Of a stretch of DNA of 64,000 nt, positions 41,746 through 53,259 are shown piece after piece. Positions within the stretch are counted from its first letter, which is position 1, and every line of letters starts with the position of its first letter. Below the pieces are notes generated by a model. It worked only from the letters and a program-made list of their open reading frames with translations, did not search any database and was not told the DNA's origin. A program made the translations under genes and the position numbers. Source of the stretch: Leucaena leucocephala (taxonomy: Eukaryota > Streptophyta > Magnoliopsida > Fabales > Fabaceae); contig CM073551.1 in NCBI GenBank assembly GCA_037074615.1, positions 13,453,750-13,517,749 of the forward strand, read 5' to 3'.

Positions 41746-42444
41746 ATGGCTAGACATAGATTTGGGTCTGAAACTACAGTAAACCAATGGGAATTAAGAC
41801 CAGAGGTCTTTAGTTCAGATAGTTCAGAAGAAGAGATAGTAAGCAATGATTCTGACCTCTGGACACCTCCAGTAGCTGGTGATTCTGAGGAGGATAGTTC
41901 CTCGGTAGGATCAAACTTTCCAATTGATGATCAGGAGGTGATGATAACAGAAGGCCCTATTCCTGCCATTCCCATAAGTGCGGTACCCTTGAATATAACA
42001 GACAGTTCAGGATCCAGTCAAGTACGTGTTCAGAGTAATGCGCCAGATCCCAGTAGGCCCGAAGTGACTTTAGTAGAAATGTATTTGGGAGGTTTAATCG
42101 TAAGAAGGGTCCCAGGGAGGAACCTGAGTAGAGAGCAACTTGAGAGCTCGGTAGCATTAGCCCGACAACTATATGAGTTGAGGCAGACCCTGTTCGAAAA
42201 CATAGATCAAGATTATTCGGTCTACCAGGAGTTTATCACAAGGGTGAAAGCCATATATCAAGCCTGGGATCCAAATGTGTTAACCATGGGGCTTTGGCTA
42301 GAAATTATGAATGATGTATTGCCGAAGACTCCTACCTGGAGATCGGAGTTGGACCAGTATTTTGATAGAGAATCATATTGTACCATATCCGACTGGATCT
42401 ACCTAGTAGGAGATTATATTAGAATAAAGTTTAAGAAAAATTAG
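41746..42444 (+). CDS. Unrecognised 232-residue ORF between primer site and gag
   Basis: I do not recognise this protein. It is an uninterrupted frame starting 98 bp after the primer site and ending 138 bp before gag. The N-terminal part is acidic and Ser-rich (about residues 22-56, with SSDSSEEE and DSEEDSSS) and is probably disordered. A Pro-rich stretch follows (about 71-105). The C-terminal half (about 106-228) is likely folded and helical, with several Trp and Tyr, ending in a basic KFKKN. There is no zinc knuckle, protease or polymerase motif and no clear membrane segment. The start follows TTTGCAGGATGG, which resembles a plant 3' splice site, so a spliced leader is possible. It has no stop, whereas the adjacent gag has two. 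Tat/Ogre elements also carry an ORF of unknown function before gag, but homology to that is not shown. Confidence 0.65.
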   Translation: MARHRFGSETTVNQWELRPEVFSSDSSEEEIVSNDSDLWTPPVAGDSEEDSSSVGSNFPIDDQEVMITEGPIPAIPISAVPLNITDSSGSSQVRVQSNAPDPSRPEVTLVEMYLGGLIVRRVPGRNLSREQLESSVALARQLYELRQTLFENIDQDYSVYQEFITRVKAIYQAWDPNVLTMGLWLEIMNDVLPKTPTWRSELDQYFDRESYCTISDWIYLVGDYIRIKFKKN

Positions 42445-42582
42445 AGTAATATTTCTAATGTATAAAAGACTAGAATGGTACTATAATATGTACATATACT
42501 CTGTATGTATATTATGTGTGAAATGAAATGAAAAGGAATTATGTTATTTATCATATTCCCTTCTGTTTTTAAGTATAACAAA

Positions 42583-43273
42583 ATGGTACGAACGAGGAGA
42601 ACTATTCCAGCTGAGGAACCCCGAGAGGCTGGAAACCTTAATCAAATGATTCTAGAATGATTAGAATAGCAACAAAAGATGATAGAAGAAATGAGAGCTG
42701 CTCAAGCACGAAATGAACAAGAAAGAGATGCTGCCATAGCCGCGGCAGTAGCAGCAGCTGTAAATAATTTAAGACCGCCAGAGCCTTCAGGAGCAACTAG
42801 TAGAGAACCTGAAGAAGTACCCCAGCAGGCGGAACAGCCCCAGAGAAGGGTTGAATCAAGGGAGGAGGCAGTTGGCATCCAGCAATGGATGGTGCGATTT
42901 TGCAAACACAATCCTCCCATATTCGAAGGGACATTTGAGGTACATGTAGCAGAAAATTGGGTCAGCAGATTAGAGAAGATCTTTAAGGTCCTCGACTGCC
43001 CGACTGAAACCAAGGCCCAAATGGCCATCTATCAATTGGAAAAGGATGCGGATAGATGGTGGAAGAATACAGAGTTACTTCTCCAAGCAAGAGATATTCC
43101 AGTTACTTGGGAAGTATTTCTTGAGCAATTTTATGAGAAATATTTTCCTCAATCTGTCAGAGATGAAAGGGAGGCTGAATTCCTTGTGCTGAGGCAAGGA
43201 GAAAAAGAATCTTTTGACGAATATTTGGCCAAGTTCACCCGGCTATCTCAATATTCACCCGAATATTGTGACA
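42583..43273 (+). pseudogene. gag: Truncated gag with two nonsense codons (element B)
   Basis: Translation from the ATG at 42583 (MVRTRR, matching element A) meets TGA at 42658-42660 and TAG at 42667-42669 and then reads open. The open part has an Ala-rich coiled-coil-like stretch, then the gag domain with FEGTFEVHVAENW, DADRWWKN, EKYFPQSVRDEREAEF and DEYLAKFTRLSQYSP. The coding sequence stops at the element end. The frame then runs through the target-site duplication into satellite DNA and ends at 43320, adding about 15 meaningless residues. The zinc knuckles are missing. The TAG corresponds to CAG in element A, a C-to-T change of the kind expected in methylated DNA. Confidence 0.88.
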
Positions 43274-44453
43274 CTGTGCTTCCTATTGCTGCTGGACTTC
43301 AGAAGACAATGCAAGGCTAAGCTGCTGTGCTCTCTTGGAGATGGCACCAAACCAGAATCCTTGAGCTGAACAGGGAGTTCATTGTGTTTTTAATTCAGTC
43401 TTGACTGTATCGAGTTGATGTAATTAATTCTGTGATTACTAGTGCAATTCGAGAAGTAGATGACAAAGAAGTAGGGAACCGAGTCGGACTTCTTATTTCA
43501 GCGTAAATGATCCTCTGATTGATTCTCATCTCTTATCAAGTTGAACATAGTTGTGATAAATTGAAGTGATTCTGTCTCTAATTCATATTCTACTATCTCT
43601 AGGTTGAATGATTCCTATTCTCTGTTCAATGTCTACGAGTTGTAGCTTTGATTGATATTTAGCTAGCGAGTTGTTAGCTAACATATTCTATTCAACTGAT
43701 TAACTTCTCATATTCCGTGGATAATGAAGGTAAGCTAGTCTCCAAGGGAACGCATTTGTCACCGATACATTTCACCATCTTTCAAGCACTTAAAATCAGA
43801 AACAATGGCATAGGATTTTACATTCAGTCTTAGTTCAAACAGTTCAACACAACTCATCCGCTTAATTTGTTAATTTGTGGCCCAATAGATTAATTAGGTG
43901 CCTGATAAACTCGTATTTGCACTAATGTTTAATATGTTAAAAGAATGTTTATTATTGATCCTTATCCTCACATTTCCTACCATATGGAGCAAATTAGTTA
44001 ATAATATGAAATTGGACAAGTGGGAATTTAAATGATGCGATTTTAGTGCTTAATTGGATAAATAATGTATTAAATGTCCACTTTAAGTCAACACAGCAAT
44101 CAACCAGCAAAGTAGAGCATTCCTGTGAAATTCGGTCACGACCTGATGTACCCAACATCGCGACCATACGTCAATCAACAAAGAAGAGCGTTCTCTGTAA
44201 CTATTAGTCGCGACCTGATGCAATTTCGGTCGCGACCAAACTTCAATGTAGAAATCAATCAGCGAATGACTCAAAGGAAAGACGGCTGGACAGGAGGAGA
44301 TGGAAGCATGTGCTGCTGAAGAAGAGCATTCGCGTGGGAAATATGGCTGAGAAGAACAGATTCAGTCGTGCATGTGCTGGATCTAGGAGCTAATAAGAGA
44401 AGCAATTGGGTTGACAGCTGGAACATGTGCTGCAACATATTGAACATGTGTTG

Positions 44454-47400
44454 GATCCAGATCTGATAACAGATTGGAAGTGGGAGATCAAGCATGTGCT
44501 GTAACAGAACAGAACTCCACACATCTGGCACTATTCACGCACACAACATCCTCTCACACCGTTCACATTACCTCCAAATCAATCATGCGGACAGAGTAGA
44601 TCCATATCAGCACCTGAGATTCAATCATCACCCATCCCACACTTCTGCTATATATTACACAGACTACACATCCATTGTGGGGATCCATCATTCACAATTC
44701 ATATCACACTCCACGGACCACTCTTCTCTCCATCTTCATTTTCTCTTCTACAACTTCCCCTGTTCTAGTCAACAGGACCAGAGGAAAGCTCTGCATATCC
44801 ATTTCATCTTTATCTCCTTCTTCTTCTTCCATCATGACTGCTCGCTGCTGTGCTTCCTATTGCTGCTGGACTTCAGAAGACAATGCAAGGCTAAGCTGCT
44901 GTGCTCTCTTGGAGATGGCACCAAACCAGAATCCTTGAGCTGAACAGGGAGTTCATTGTGTTTTTAATTCAGTCTTGACTGTATCGAGTTGATGTAATTA
45001 ATTCTGTGATTACTAGTGCAATTCGAGAAGTAGATGACAAAGAAGTAGGGAACCGAGTCGGATTTCTTATTTCTGCGTAAATGGTCCTCTGATTGATTCT
45101 CATCTCTGATCAAGTTGAACATAGTTGTGATTAATTGAAGTGATTCTTTCTCTAATTCATATTCTACTATCTCTAGGTTGAATGATTCCTATTCTCTGTT
45201 CAATGTCTACGAGTTGTAGCTTTGATTGAGATTGAGCTAGCGAGTTGTTAGCTAACATATTCTATTCAACTGATTAACTTCTCATATTCCGTGGATAATG
45301 AAGGTAAGCTAGTCTCCAAGGGAACGCATTTGTCACCGATACATTTCACCATCTTTCAAGCACTTAAAATCAGAAACAATGGCATAGGATTTTACATTCA
45401 GTCTTAGTTCAAACAGTTCAACACAACTCATCCGCTTAATTTGTTAATTTGTGTCCCAATAGATTAATTAGGTGCTGATAAACTCGTATTTGCACTAATG
45501 TTTAATATGTTAAAAGAATGTTTATTATTGATCCTTATCCTCACATTTCCTACTATATGGAGCAAATTAGTTAATAATATGAAATTGGACAAGTGGGAAT
45601 TTAAATGATGCGATTTTAGTGCTTAATTGGATAAATAATGTATTAAATGTCCACTTTAAGTCAACACAGCAATCAACCAGCAAAGTAGAGCATTCCTGTG
45701 AAATTCGGTCACGACCTGATGTACCCAACATCGCGACCATACGTCAATCAACAAAGAAGAGCGTTCTCTGTAACTATTAGTCGCGACCTGATGCAATTTC
45801 GGTCGCGACCATACTTCAAGGTAGAAATCAATCAGCGAATGACTCAAAGGAAAGACGGCTGGACAGGAGGAGATGGAAGCATGTGCTGCTGAAGAAGAGC
45901 ATTCGCGTGGGAAATATGGCTGAGAAGAACAGATTCAGTCGTGCATGTGCTGGATCTAGGAGCTAATAAGAGAAGCAATTGGGTTGACAGCTGGAACATG
46001 TGCTGCAACATATTGAACATGTGTTGGATCCAGATCTGATAACAGAGTGGAAGTGGGAGATCAAGCATGTGCTGTAACAGAACAGAACTCCACACATCTG
46101 GCACTATTCACGCACACAACATCCTCTCACACCGTTCACATTACCTCCAAATCAATCATGCGGACAGAGTAGATCCATATCAGCACCTGAGATTCAATCA
46201 TCACCCATCCCACACTTCTGCTATATATTACACAGACTACACATCCATTGTGGGGATCCATCATTCACAATTCATATCACACTCCACGGACCACTCTTCT
46301 CTCCATCTTCATTTTCTCTTCTACAACTTCCCCTGTTCTAGTCAACAGGACCAGAGGAAAGCTCTGCATATCCATTTCATCTTTATCTCCTTCTTCTTCT
46401 TCCATCATGACTGCTCGCTGCTGTGCTTCCTATTGCTGCTGGACTTCAGAAGACAATGCAAGGCTAAGCTGCTGTGCTCTCTTGGAGATGGCACCAAACC
46501 AGAATCCTTGAGCTGAACAGGGAGTTCATTGTGTTTTTAATTCAGTCTTGACTGTATCGAGTTGATGTAATTAATTCTGTGATTACTAGTGCAATTCGAG
46601 AAGTAGATGACAAAGAAGTAGGGAACCGAGTCGGATTTCTTATTTCTGCGTAAATGGTCCTCTGATTGATTCTCATCTCTGATCAAGTTGAACATAGTTG
46701 TGATTAATTGAAGTGATTCTTTCTCTAATTCATATTCTACTATCTCTAGGTTGAATGATTCCTATTCTCTGTTCAATGTCTACGAGTTGTAGCTTTGATT
46801 GAGATTGAGCTAGCGAGTTGTTAGCTAACATATTCTATTCAACTGATTAACTTCTCATATTCCGTGGATAATGAAGGTAAGCTAGTCTCCAAGGGAACGC
46901 ATTTGTCACCGATACATTTCACCATCTTTCAAGCACTTAAAATCAGAAACAATGGCATAGGATTTTACATTCAGTCTTAGTTCAAACAGTTCAACACAAC
47001 TCATCCGCTTAATTTGTTAATTTGTGTCCCAATAGATTAATTAGGTGCTGATAAACTCGTATTTGCACTAATGTTTAATATGTTAAAAGAATGTTTATTA
47101 TTGATCCTTATCCTCACATTTCCTACTATATGGAGCAAATTAGTTAATAATATGAAATTGGACAAGTGGGAATTTAAATGATGCGATTTTAGTGCTTAAT
47201 TGGATAAATAATGTATTAAATGTCCACTTTAAGTCAACACAGCAATCAACCAGCAAAGTAGAGCATTCCTGTGAAATTCGGTCACGACCTGATGTACCCA
47301 ACATCGCGACCATACGTCAATCAACAAAGAAGAGCGTTCTCTGTAACTATTAGTCGCGACCTGATGCAATTTCGGTCGCGACCAAACTTCAATGTAGAAA

Positions 47401-50400
47401 TCAATCAGCGAATGACTCAAAGGAAAGACGGCTGGACAGGAGGAGATGGAAGCATGTGCTGCTGAAGAAGAGCATTCGCGTGGGAAATATGGCTGAGAAG
47501 AACAGATTCAGTCGTGCATGTGCTGGATCTAGGAGCTAATAAGAGAAGCAATTGGGTTGACAGCTGGAACATGTGCTGCAACATATTGAACATGTGTTGG
47601 ATCCAGATCTGATAACAGATTGGAAGTGGGAGATCAAGCATGTGCTGTAACAGAACAGAACTCCACACATCTGGCACTATTCACGCACACAACATCCTCT
47701 CACACCGTTCACATTACCTCCAAATCAATCATGCGGACAGAGTAGATCCATATCAGCACCTGAGATTCAATCATCACCCATCCCACACTTCTGCTATATA
47801 TTACACAGACTACACATCCATTGTGGGGATCCATCATTCACAATTCATATCACACTCCACGGACCACTCTTCTCTCCATCTTCATTTTCTCTTCTACAAA
47901 ATCCCCTGTTCTAGTCAACAGGACCAGAGGAAAGCTCTGCATATCCATTTCATCTTTATCTCCTTCTTCTTCTTCCATCATGACTGCTCGCTGCTGTGCT
48001 TCCTATTGCTGCTGGACTTCAGAAGACAATGCAAGGCTAAGCTGCTGTGCTCTCTTGGAGATGGCACCAAACCAGAATCCTTGAGCTGAACAGGGAGTTC
48101 ATTGTGTTTTTAATTCAGTCTTGACTGTATCGAGTTGATGTAATTAATTCTGTGATTACTAGTGCAATTCGAGAAGTAGATGACAAAGAAGTAGGGAACC
48201 GAGTCGGATTTCTTATTTCTGCATAAATGATCCTCTGATTGATTCTCATCTCTGATCAAGTTGAACATAGTTGTGATTAATTGAAGTGATTCTTTCTCTA
48301 ATTCATATTCTACTATCTCTAGGTTGAATGATTCCTATTCTCTGTTCAATGTCTACGAGTTGTAGCTTTGATTGAGATTGAGCTAGCGAGTTGTTAGCTA
48401 ACATATTCTATTCAACTGATTAACTTCTCATATTCCGTGGATAATGAAGGTAAGCTATTCTCCAAGGGAACGCATTTGTCACCGATACATTTCACCATCT
48501 TTCAAGCACTTAAAATCAGAAACAATGGCATAGGATTTTACATTCAGTCTTAGTTCAAACAGTTCAACACAACTCATCCGCTTAATTTGTTAATTTGTGT
48601 CCCAATAGATTAATTAGGTGCCTGATAAACTCGTATTTGCACTAATGTTTAATATGTTAAAAGAATGTTTATTATTGATCCTTATCCTCACATTTCCTAC
48701 TATATGGAGCAAATTAGTTAATAATATGAAATTGGACAAGTGGGAATTTAAATGATGCGATTTTAGTGCTTAATTGGATAAATAATGTATTAAATGTCCA
48801 CTTTAAGTCAACACAGCAATCAACCAGCAAAGTAGAGCATTCCTGTGAAATTCGGTCACGACCTGATGTACCCAACATCGCGACCATACGTCAATCAACA
48901 AAGAAGAGCGTTCTCTGTAACTATTAGTCGCGACCTGATGCAATTTTGGTCGCGACCATACTTCAAGGTAGAAATCAATCAGCGAATGACTCAAAGGAAA
49001 GACGGCTGGACAGGAGGAGATGGAAGCATGTGCTGCTGAAGAAGAGCATTCGCGTGGGAAATATGGCTGAGAAGAACAGATTCAGTCGTGCATGTGCTGG
49101 ATCTAGGAGCTAATAAGAGAAGCAATTGGGTTGACAGCTGGAACATGTGCTGCAACATATTGAACATGTGTTGGATCCAGATCTGATAACAGAGTGGAAG
49201 TGGGAGATCAAGCATGTGCTGTAACAGAACAGAACTCCACACATCTGGCACTATTCACGCACACAACATCCTCTCACACCGTTCACATTACCTCCAAATC
49301 AATCATGCGGACAGAGTAGATCCATATCAGCACCTGAGATTCAATCATCACCCATCCCACACTTCTGCTATATATTACACAGACTACACATCCATTGTGG
49401 GGATCCATCATTCACAATTCATATCACACTCCACGGACCACTCTTCTCTCCATCTTCATTTTCTCTTCTACAACTTCCCCTGTTCTAGTCAACAGGACCA
49501 GAGGAAAGCTCTGCATATCCATTTCATCTTTATCTCCTTCTTCTTCTTCCATCATGACTGCTCGCTGCTGTGCTTCCTATTGCTGCTGGACTTCAGAAGA
49601 CAATGCAAGGCTAAGCTGCTGTGCTCTCTTGGAGATGGCACCAAACCAGAATCCTTGAGCTGAACAGGGAGTTCATTGTGTTTTTAATTCAGTCTTGACT
49701 GTATCGAGTTGATGTAATTAATTCTGTGATTACTAGTGCAATTCGAGAAGTAGATGACAAAGAAGTAGGGAACCGAGTCGGATTTCTTATTTCTGCGTAA
49801 ATGGTCCTCTGATTGATTCTCATCTCTGATCAAGTTGAACATAGTTGTGATTAATTGAAGTGATTCTTTCTCTAATTCATATTCTACTATCTCTAGGTTG
49901 AATGATTCCTATTCTCTGTTCAATGTCTACGAGTTGTAGCTTTGATTGAGATTGAGCTAGCGAGTTGTTAGCTAACATATTCTATTCAACTGATTAACTT
50001 CTCATATTCCGTGGATAATGAAGGTAAGCTAGTCTCCAAGGGAACGCATTTGTCACCGATACATTTCACCATCTTTCAAGCACTTAAAATCAGAAACAAT
50101 GGCATAGGATTTTACATTCAGTCTTAGTTCAAACAGTTCAACACAACTCATCCGCTTAATTTGTTAATTTGTGTCCCAATAGATTAATTAGGTGCCTGAT
50201 AAACTCGTATTTGCACTAATGTTTAATATGTTAAAAGAATGTTTATTATTGATCCTTATCCTCACATTTCCTACTATATGGAGCAAATTAGTTAATAATA
50301 TGAAATTGGACGAGTGGGAATTTAAATGATGCGATTTTAGTGCTTAATTGGATAAATAATGTATTAAATGTCCACTTTAAGTCAACACAGCAATCAACCA

Positions 50401-50745
50401 GCAAAGTAGAGCATTCCTGTGAAATTCGGTCACGACCTGACGTACCCAACATCGCGACCATACGTCAATCAACAAAAAAGAGCGTTCTCCGTAACTATTA
50501 GTCGCGACCTGATGCAATTTCGGTCGCGACCAAACGTCAATGTAGAAATCAATCAGCGAATGACTCAAAGGAAAGACGGCTGGACAGGAGGAGTGGAAGC
50601 ATGTGCTGCTGAAGAAGAGATTCACGTGGGAAATATGGCTGAGAAGAACAGATTCAGTCGTGCGTGTGCTGGATCTAGGAGCTAATAAGAGAAGCAATTG
50701 GGTTGACGGCTGGAACATGTGCTGAAACAGATTGAACATGTGTTG
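44454..50745. repeat. Dimeric higher-order repeat, units 22-25
   Basis: The ends of units 22 and 24 share CATACTTCAAGGTAG where neighbours have CAAACTTCAATGTAG. The starts of units 23 and 25 share ACAGAGTGG where neighbours have ACAGATTGG. The two marks are 3,147 bp apart, exactly two units, so a two-unit block was duplicated. Lost bases common to units 22 and 23 (GGTGCTGATAAAC) but absent from 24 and 25 show further change or conversion afterwards. Confidence 0.75.
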
Positions 50746-53254
50746 GATCCAGATCTGATAACAGATTGGAAGTGGGAGATCAAGCATGTGCTGTAACAGA
50801 ACAGAACTCCGCATATCTGGCACTATTCACGCACACAACATCCTCTCACACCGTTCACATTACCTCCAAATCAATCATGCGGACAGAGTAGATCCATATC
50901 AGCACCTGAGATTCAATCATCACCCATCCCACACTTCTGCTATATATTACACAGACTACACATCCATTGTGGGGATCCATCATTCACAATTCATATCACA
51001 CTCCACGGACCACTCTTCTCTCCATCTTCATTTTCTCTTCTGCAACTTCCCCTGTTCTAGTCAACAGGACCAGAGGAAAGTTCTGCATATCCATTTCATC
51101 TTTATCTCCTTGTTCTTCTTCCATCATGACTGCTCGCTGCTGTGCTTCCTATTGCTGCTGGACTTCAGAAGACAATGCAAGGCTAAGCTGCTGTGCTCTC
51201 TTGGAGATGGCACCAAACCAGAATCCTTGAGCTGAACAGGGAGTTCATTGTGTTTTTAATTCAGTCTTGACTGTATCGAGTTGATGTAATTAATTCTGTG
51301 ATTACTATTGCAATTCGAGAAGTAGATGACAAATAGGTAGGGAACCGAGTCGGGTTTCTTATTTCTGCGTAAATGATCCTTTGATTGATTCTCATCTCTG
51401 ATCAAGTTGAACATAGTTGTGATAAATTGAAGTGATTCTGTCTCTAATTCATATTCTACTATCTCTAGGTTGAATGATTCCTATTCTCTGTTCAATGTCT
51501 ACGAGTTGTAGCTTTGATTGAGATTGAGCTAGCGAGTTGTTAGCTAACATATTCTATTCAACTGATTAACTTCTCATATTCCGTGGATAATGAAGGTAAG
51601 CTAGTCTCCAAGGGAACGCATTTGTCACCGATACATTTCACCATCTTTCAAGCCCTTAAAATCAGAAACAATAGCATAGGATTTTACATTCAGTCTTAGT
51701 TCAAACAGTTCAACACAACTCATATGCTTAATTTGTTAATTTGTGGCTCAATAGATTAATTAGGTGCCTGATAAACTCGTATTTGCACTAATTTTTAATA
51801 TGTTAAAAGAATGTTTATTATTGATCCTTATCCTCACATTTCCTACTATATGGAGCAAATTAGTTAATAATATGAAATTGGACGAGTGGGAATTTAAATG
51901 ATGCGATTTTAGTGCTTAATTGGATAAATAATGTATTAAATGTCCACTTTAAGTCAACACAGCAATCAATCAGCAAAGTAGAGCATTCCTGTGAAATTCG
52001 GTCACGACCTGACGTACCCAACATCGCGACCATACGTCAATCAACAAAGAAGAGCGTTCTCTGTAACTATTAGTCGCGACCTGATGCAATTTCGGTCGCG
52101 ACCAAACTTCAATGTAGAAATCAATCAGCGAATGACTGAAAGGAAAGACGGCTGGACAGGAGGAGATGGAAGCATGTGCTGCTGAAGAAGAGCATTCGCG
52201 TGGGAAATATGGCTGAGAAGAACAGATTCAGTCGTGCATGTGCTGGATCTAGGAGCTAATAAGAGAAGCAATTGGGTTGACAGCTGGAACATGTGCTGCA
52301 ACATATTGAACATGTGTTGGATCCAGATCTGATAACAGATTGGAAGTGGGAGATCAAGCATGTGCTGTAACAGAACAGAACTCCACACATCTGGCACTAT
52401 TCACGCACACAACATCCTCTCACACCGTTCACATTACCTCCAAATCAATCATGCGGACAGAGTAGATCCATATCAGCACCTGAGATTCAATCATCACCCA
52501 TCCCACACTTCTGCTATATATTACACAGACTACACATCCATTGTGGGGATCCATCATTCACAATTCATATCACACTCCACGGACCACTCTTCTCTCCATC
52601 TTCATTTTCTCTTCTACAACTTCCCCTGTTCTAGTCAACAGGACCAGAGGAAAGCTCTGCATATCCATTTCATCTTTATCTCCTTCTTCTTCTTCCATCA
52701 TGACTGCTCGCTGCTGTGCTTCCTATTGCTGCTGGACTTCAGAAGATAATGCAAGGCTAAGCTGCTGTGCTCTCTTGGAGATGGCACCAAACCAGAATCC
52801 TTGAGCTGAACAGGGAGTTCATTGTGTTTTTAATTCAGTCTTGACTGTATCGAGTTGGTGTAATTAATTCTTTGATTACTAATGCAATTCGAGAAGTAGA
52901 TGACAAAGAAGTAGGGAACCGAGTCGGGTTTCTTATTTCTGCGTAAATGATCCTTTGATTCATTCTCATCTCTGATCAAGTTGAACATAGTTGTGATTAA
53001 TTGAAGTGATTCTGTCTCTAATTCATATTCTACTATCTCTAGGTTGAATGATTCCTATTCTCTGTTCAATGTCTACGAGTTGTAGCTTTGATTGAGATTT
53101 AGCTAGCGAGTTGTTAGCTAACATATTCTATTGAACTGATTAACTTCTCATATTCCGTGGATAATGAAGGTAAGCTAATCTCCAAGGGAACGCATTTGTC
53201 ACCGATACATTTCACCATCTTTCAAGCACTTAAAATCAGAAACAATAGCATAGG

Positions 53255-53259
53255 ATTTT
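53255..53259. other. Probable left target-site duplication of element C
   Basis: The satellite stops at ATTTT just before TGTAACACCC. The matching copy would lie to the right of the window, so the duplication is not verified. Confidence 0.4.

Larger units (their letters stand above)
38795..43273 (+). mobile_element. Element B: one-LTR gypsy-type element truncated inside gag but with perfect target-site duplication
   Basis: A 4,479-bp insertion. Removing it with one CTGTG restores a 1,574-bp satellite unit. It consists of a 5' LTR (38795-41632), a primer site, an unrecognised 232-codon ORF and the first part of gag. It then stops in mid-gag at TTGTGACA, the same 8 bases that end its LTR. The rest of gag, pol, polypurine tract and 3' LTR are absent. 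Either a deletion joined gag to the last 8 bp of the 3' LTR, or an incomplete cDNA integrated using an internal mimic of the LTR end. It is related to A, C and D by LTR core and gag but is a distinct family. Confidence 0.9.
43274..53259. repeat. Satellite array, right block (rest of unit 21 to partial unit 27)
   Basis: Starts with the second CTGTG duplication (43274-43278) and continues unit 21 in phase. Unit lengths: 22 and 23, 1573; 24, 1574; 25, 1572; 26, 1574; unit 27 stops after 940 bp where element C begins. All belong to the right subfamily (GAACGCATTTGTC); most have TTCGGTCGCGACC. Unit 25 has two 1-bp losses near 50593 and 50620 plus several private changes carried into unit 26. Confidence 0.95.

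Noticed and set aside
38795..43273. Element B as an ordinary solo LTR
   Set aside because: It retains the primer site, an ORF and part of gag after the LTR; a solo LTR from LTR-LTR recombination would not.
1..53259. CRISPR array or ribosomal intergenic spacer
   Set aside because: The repeat unit is 1.57 kb with no spacer structure, and no rRNA coding sequence occurs in the window.
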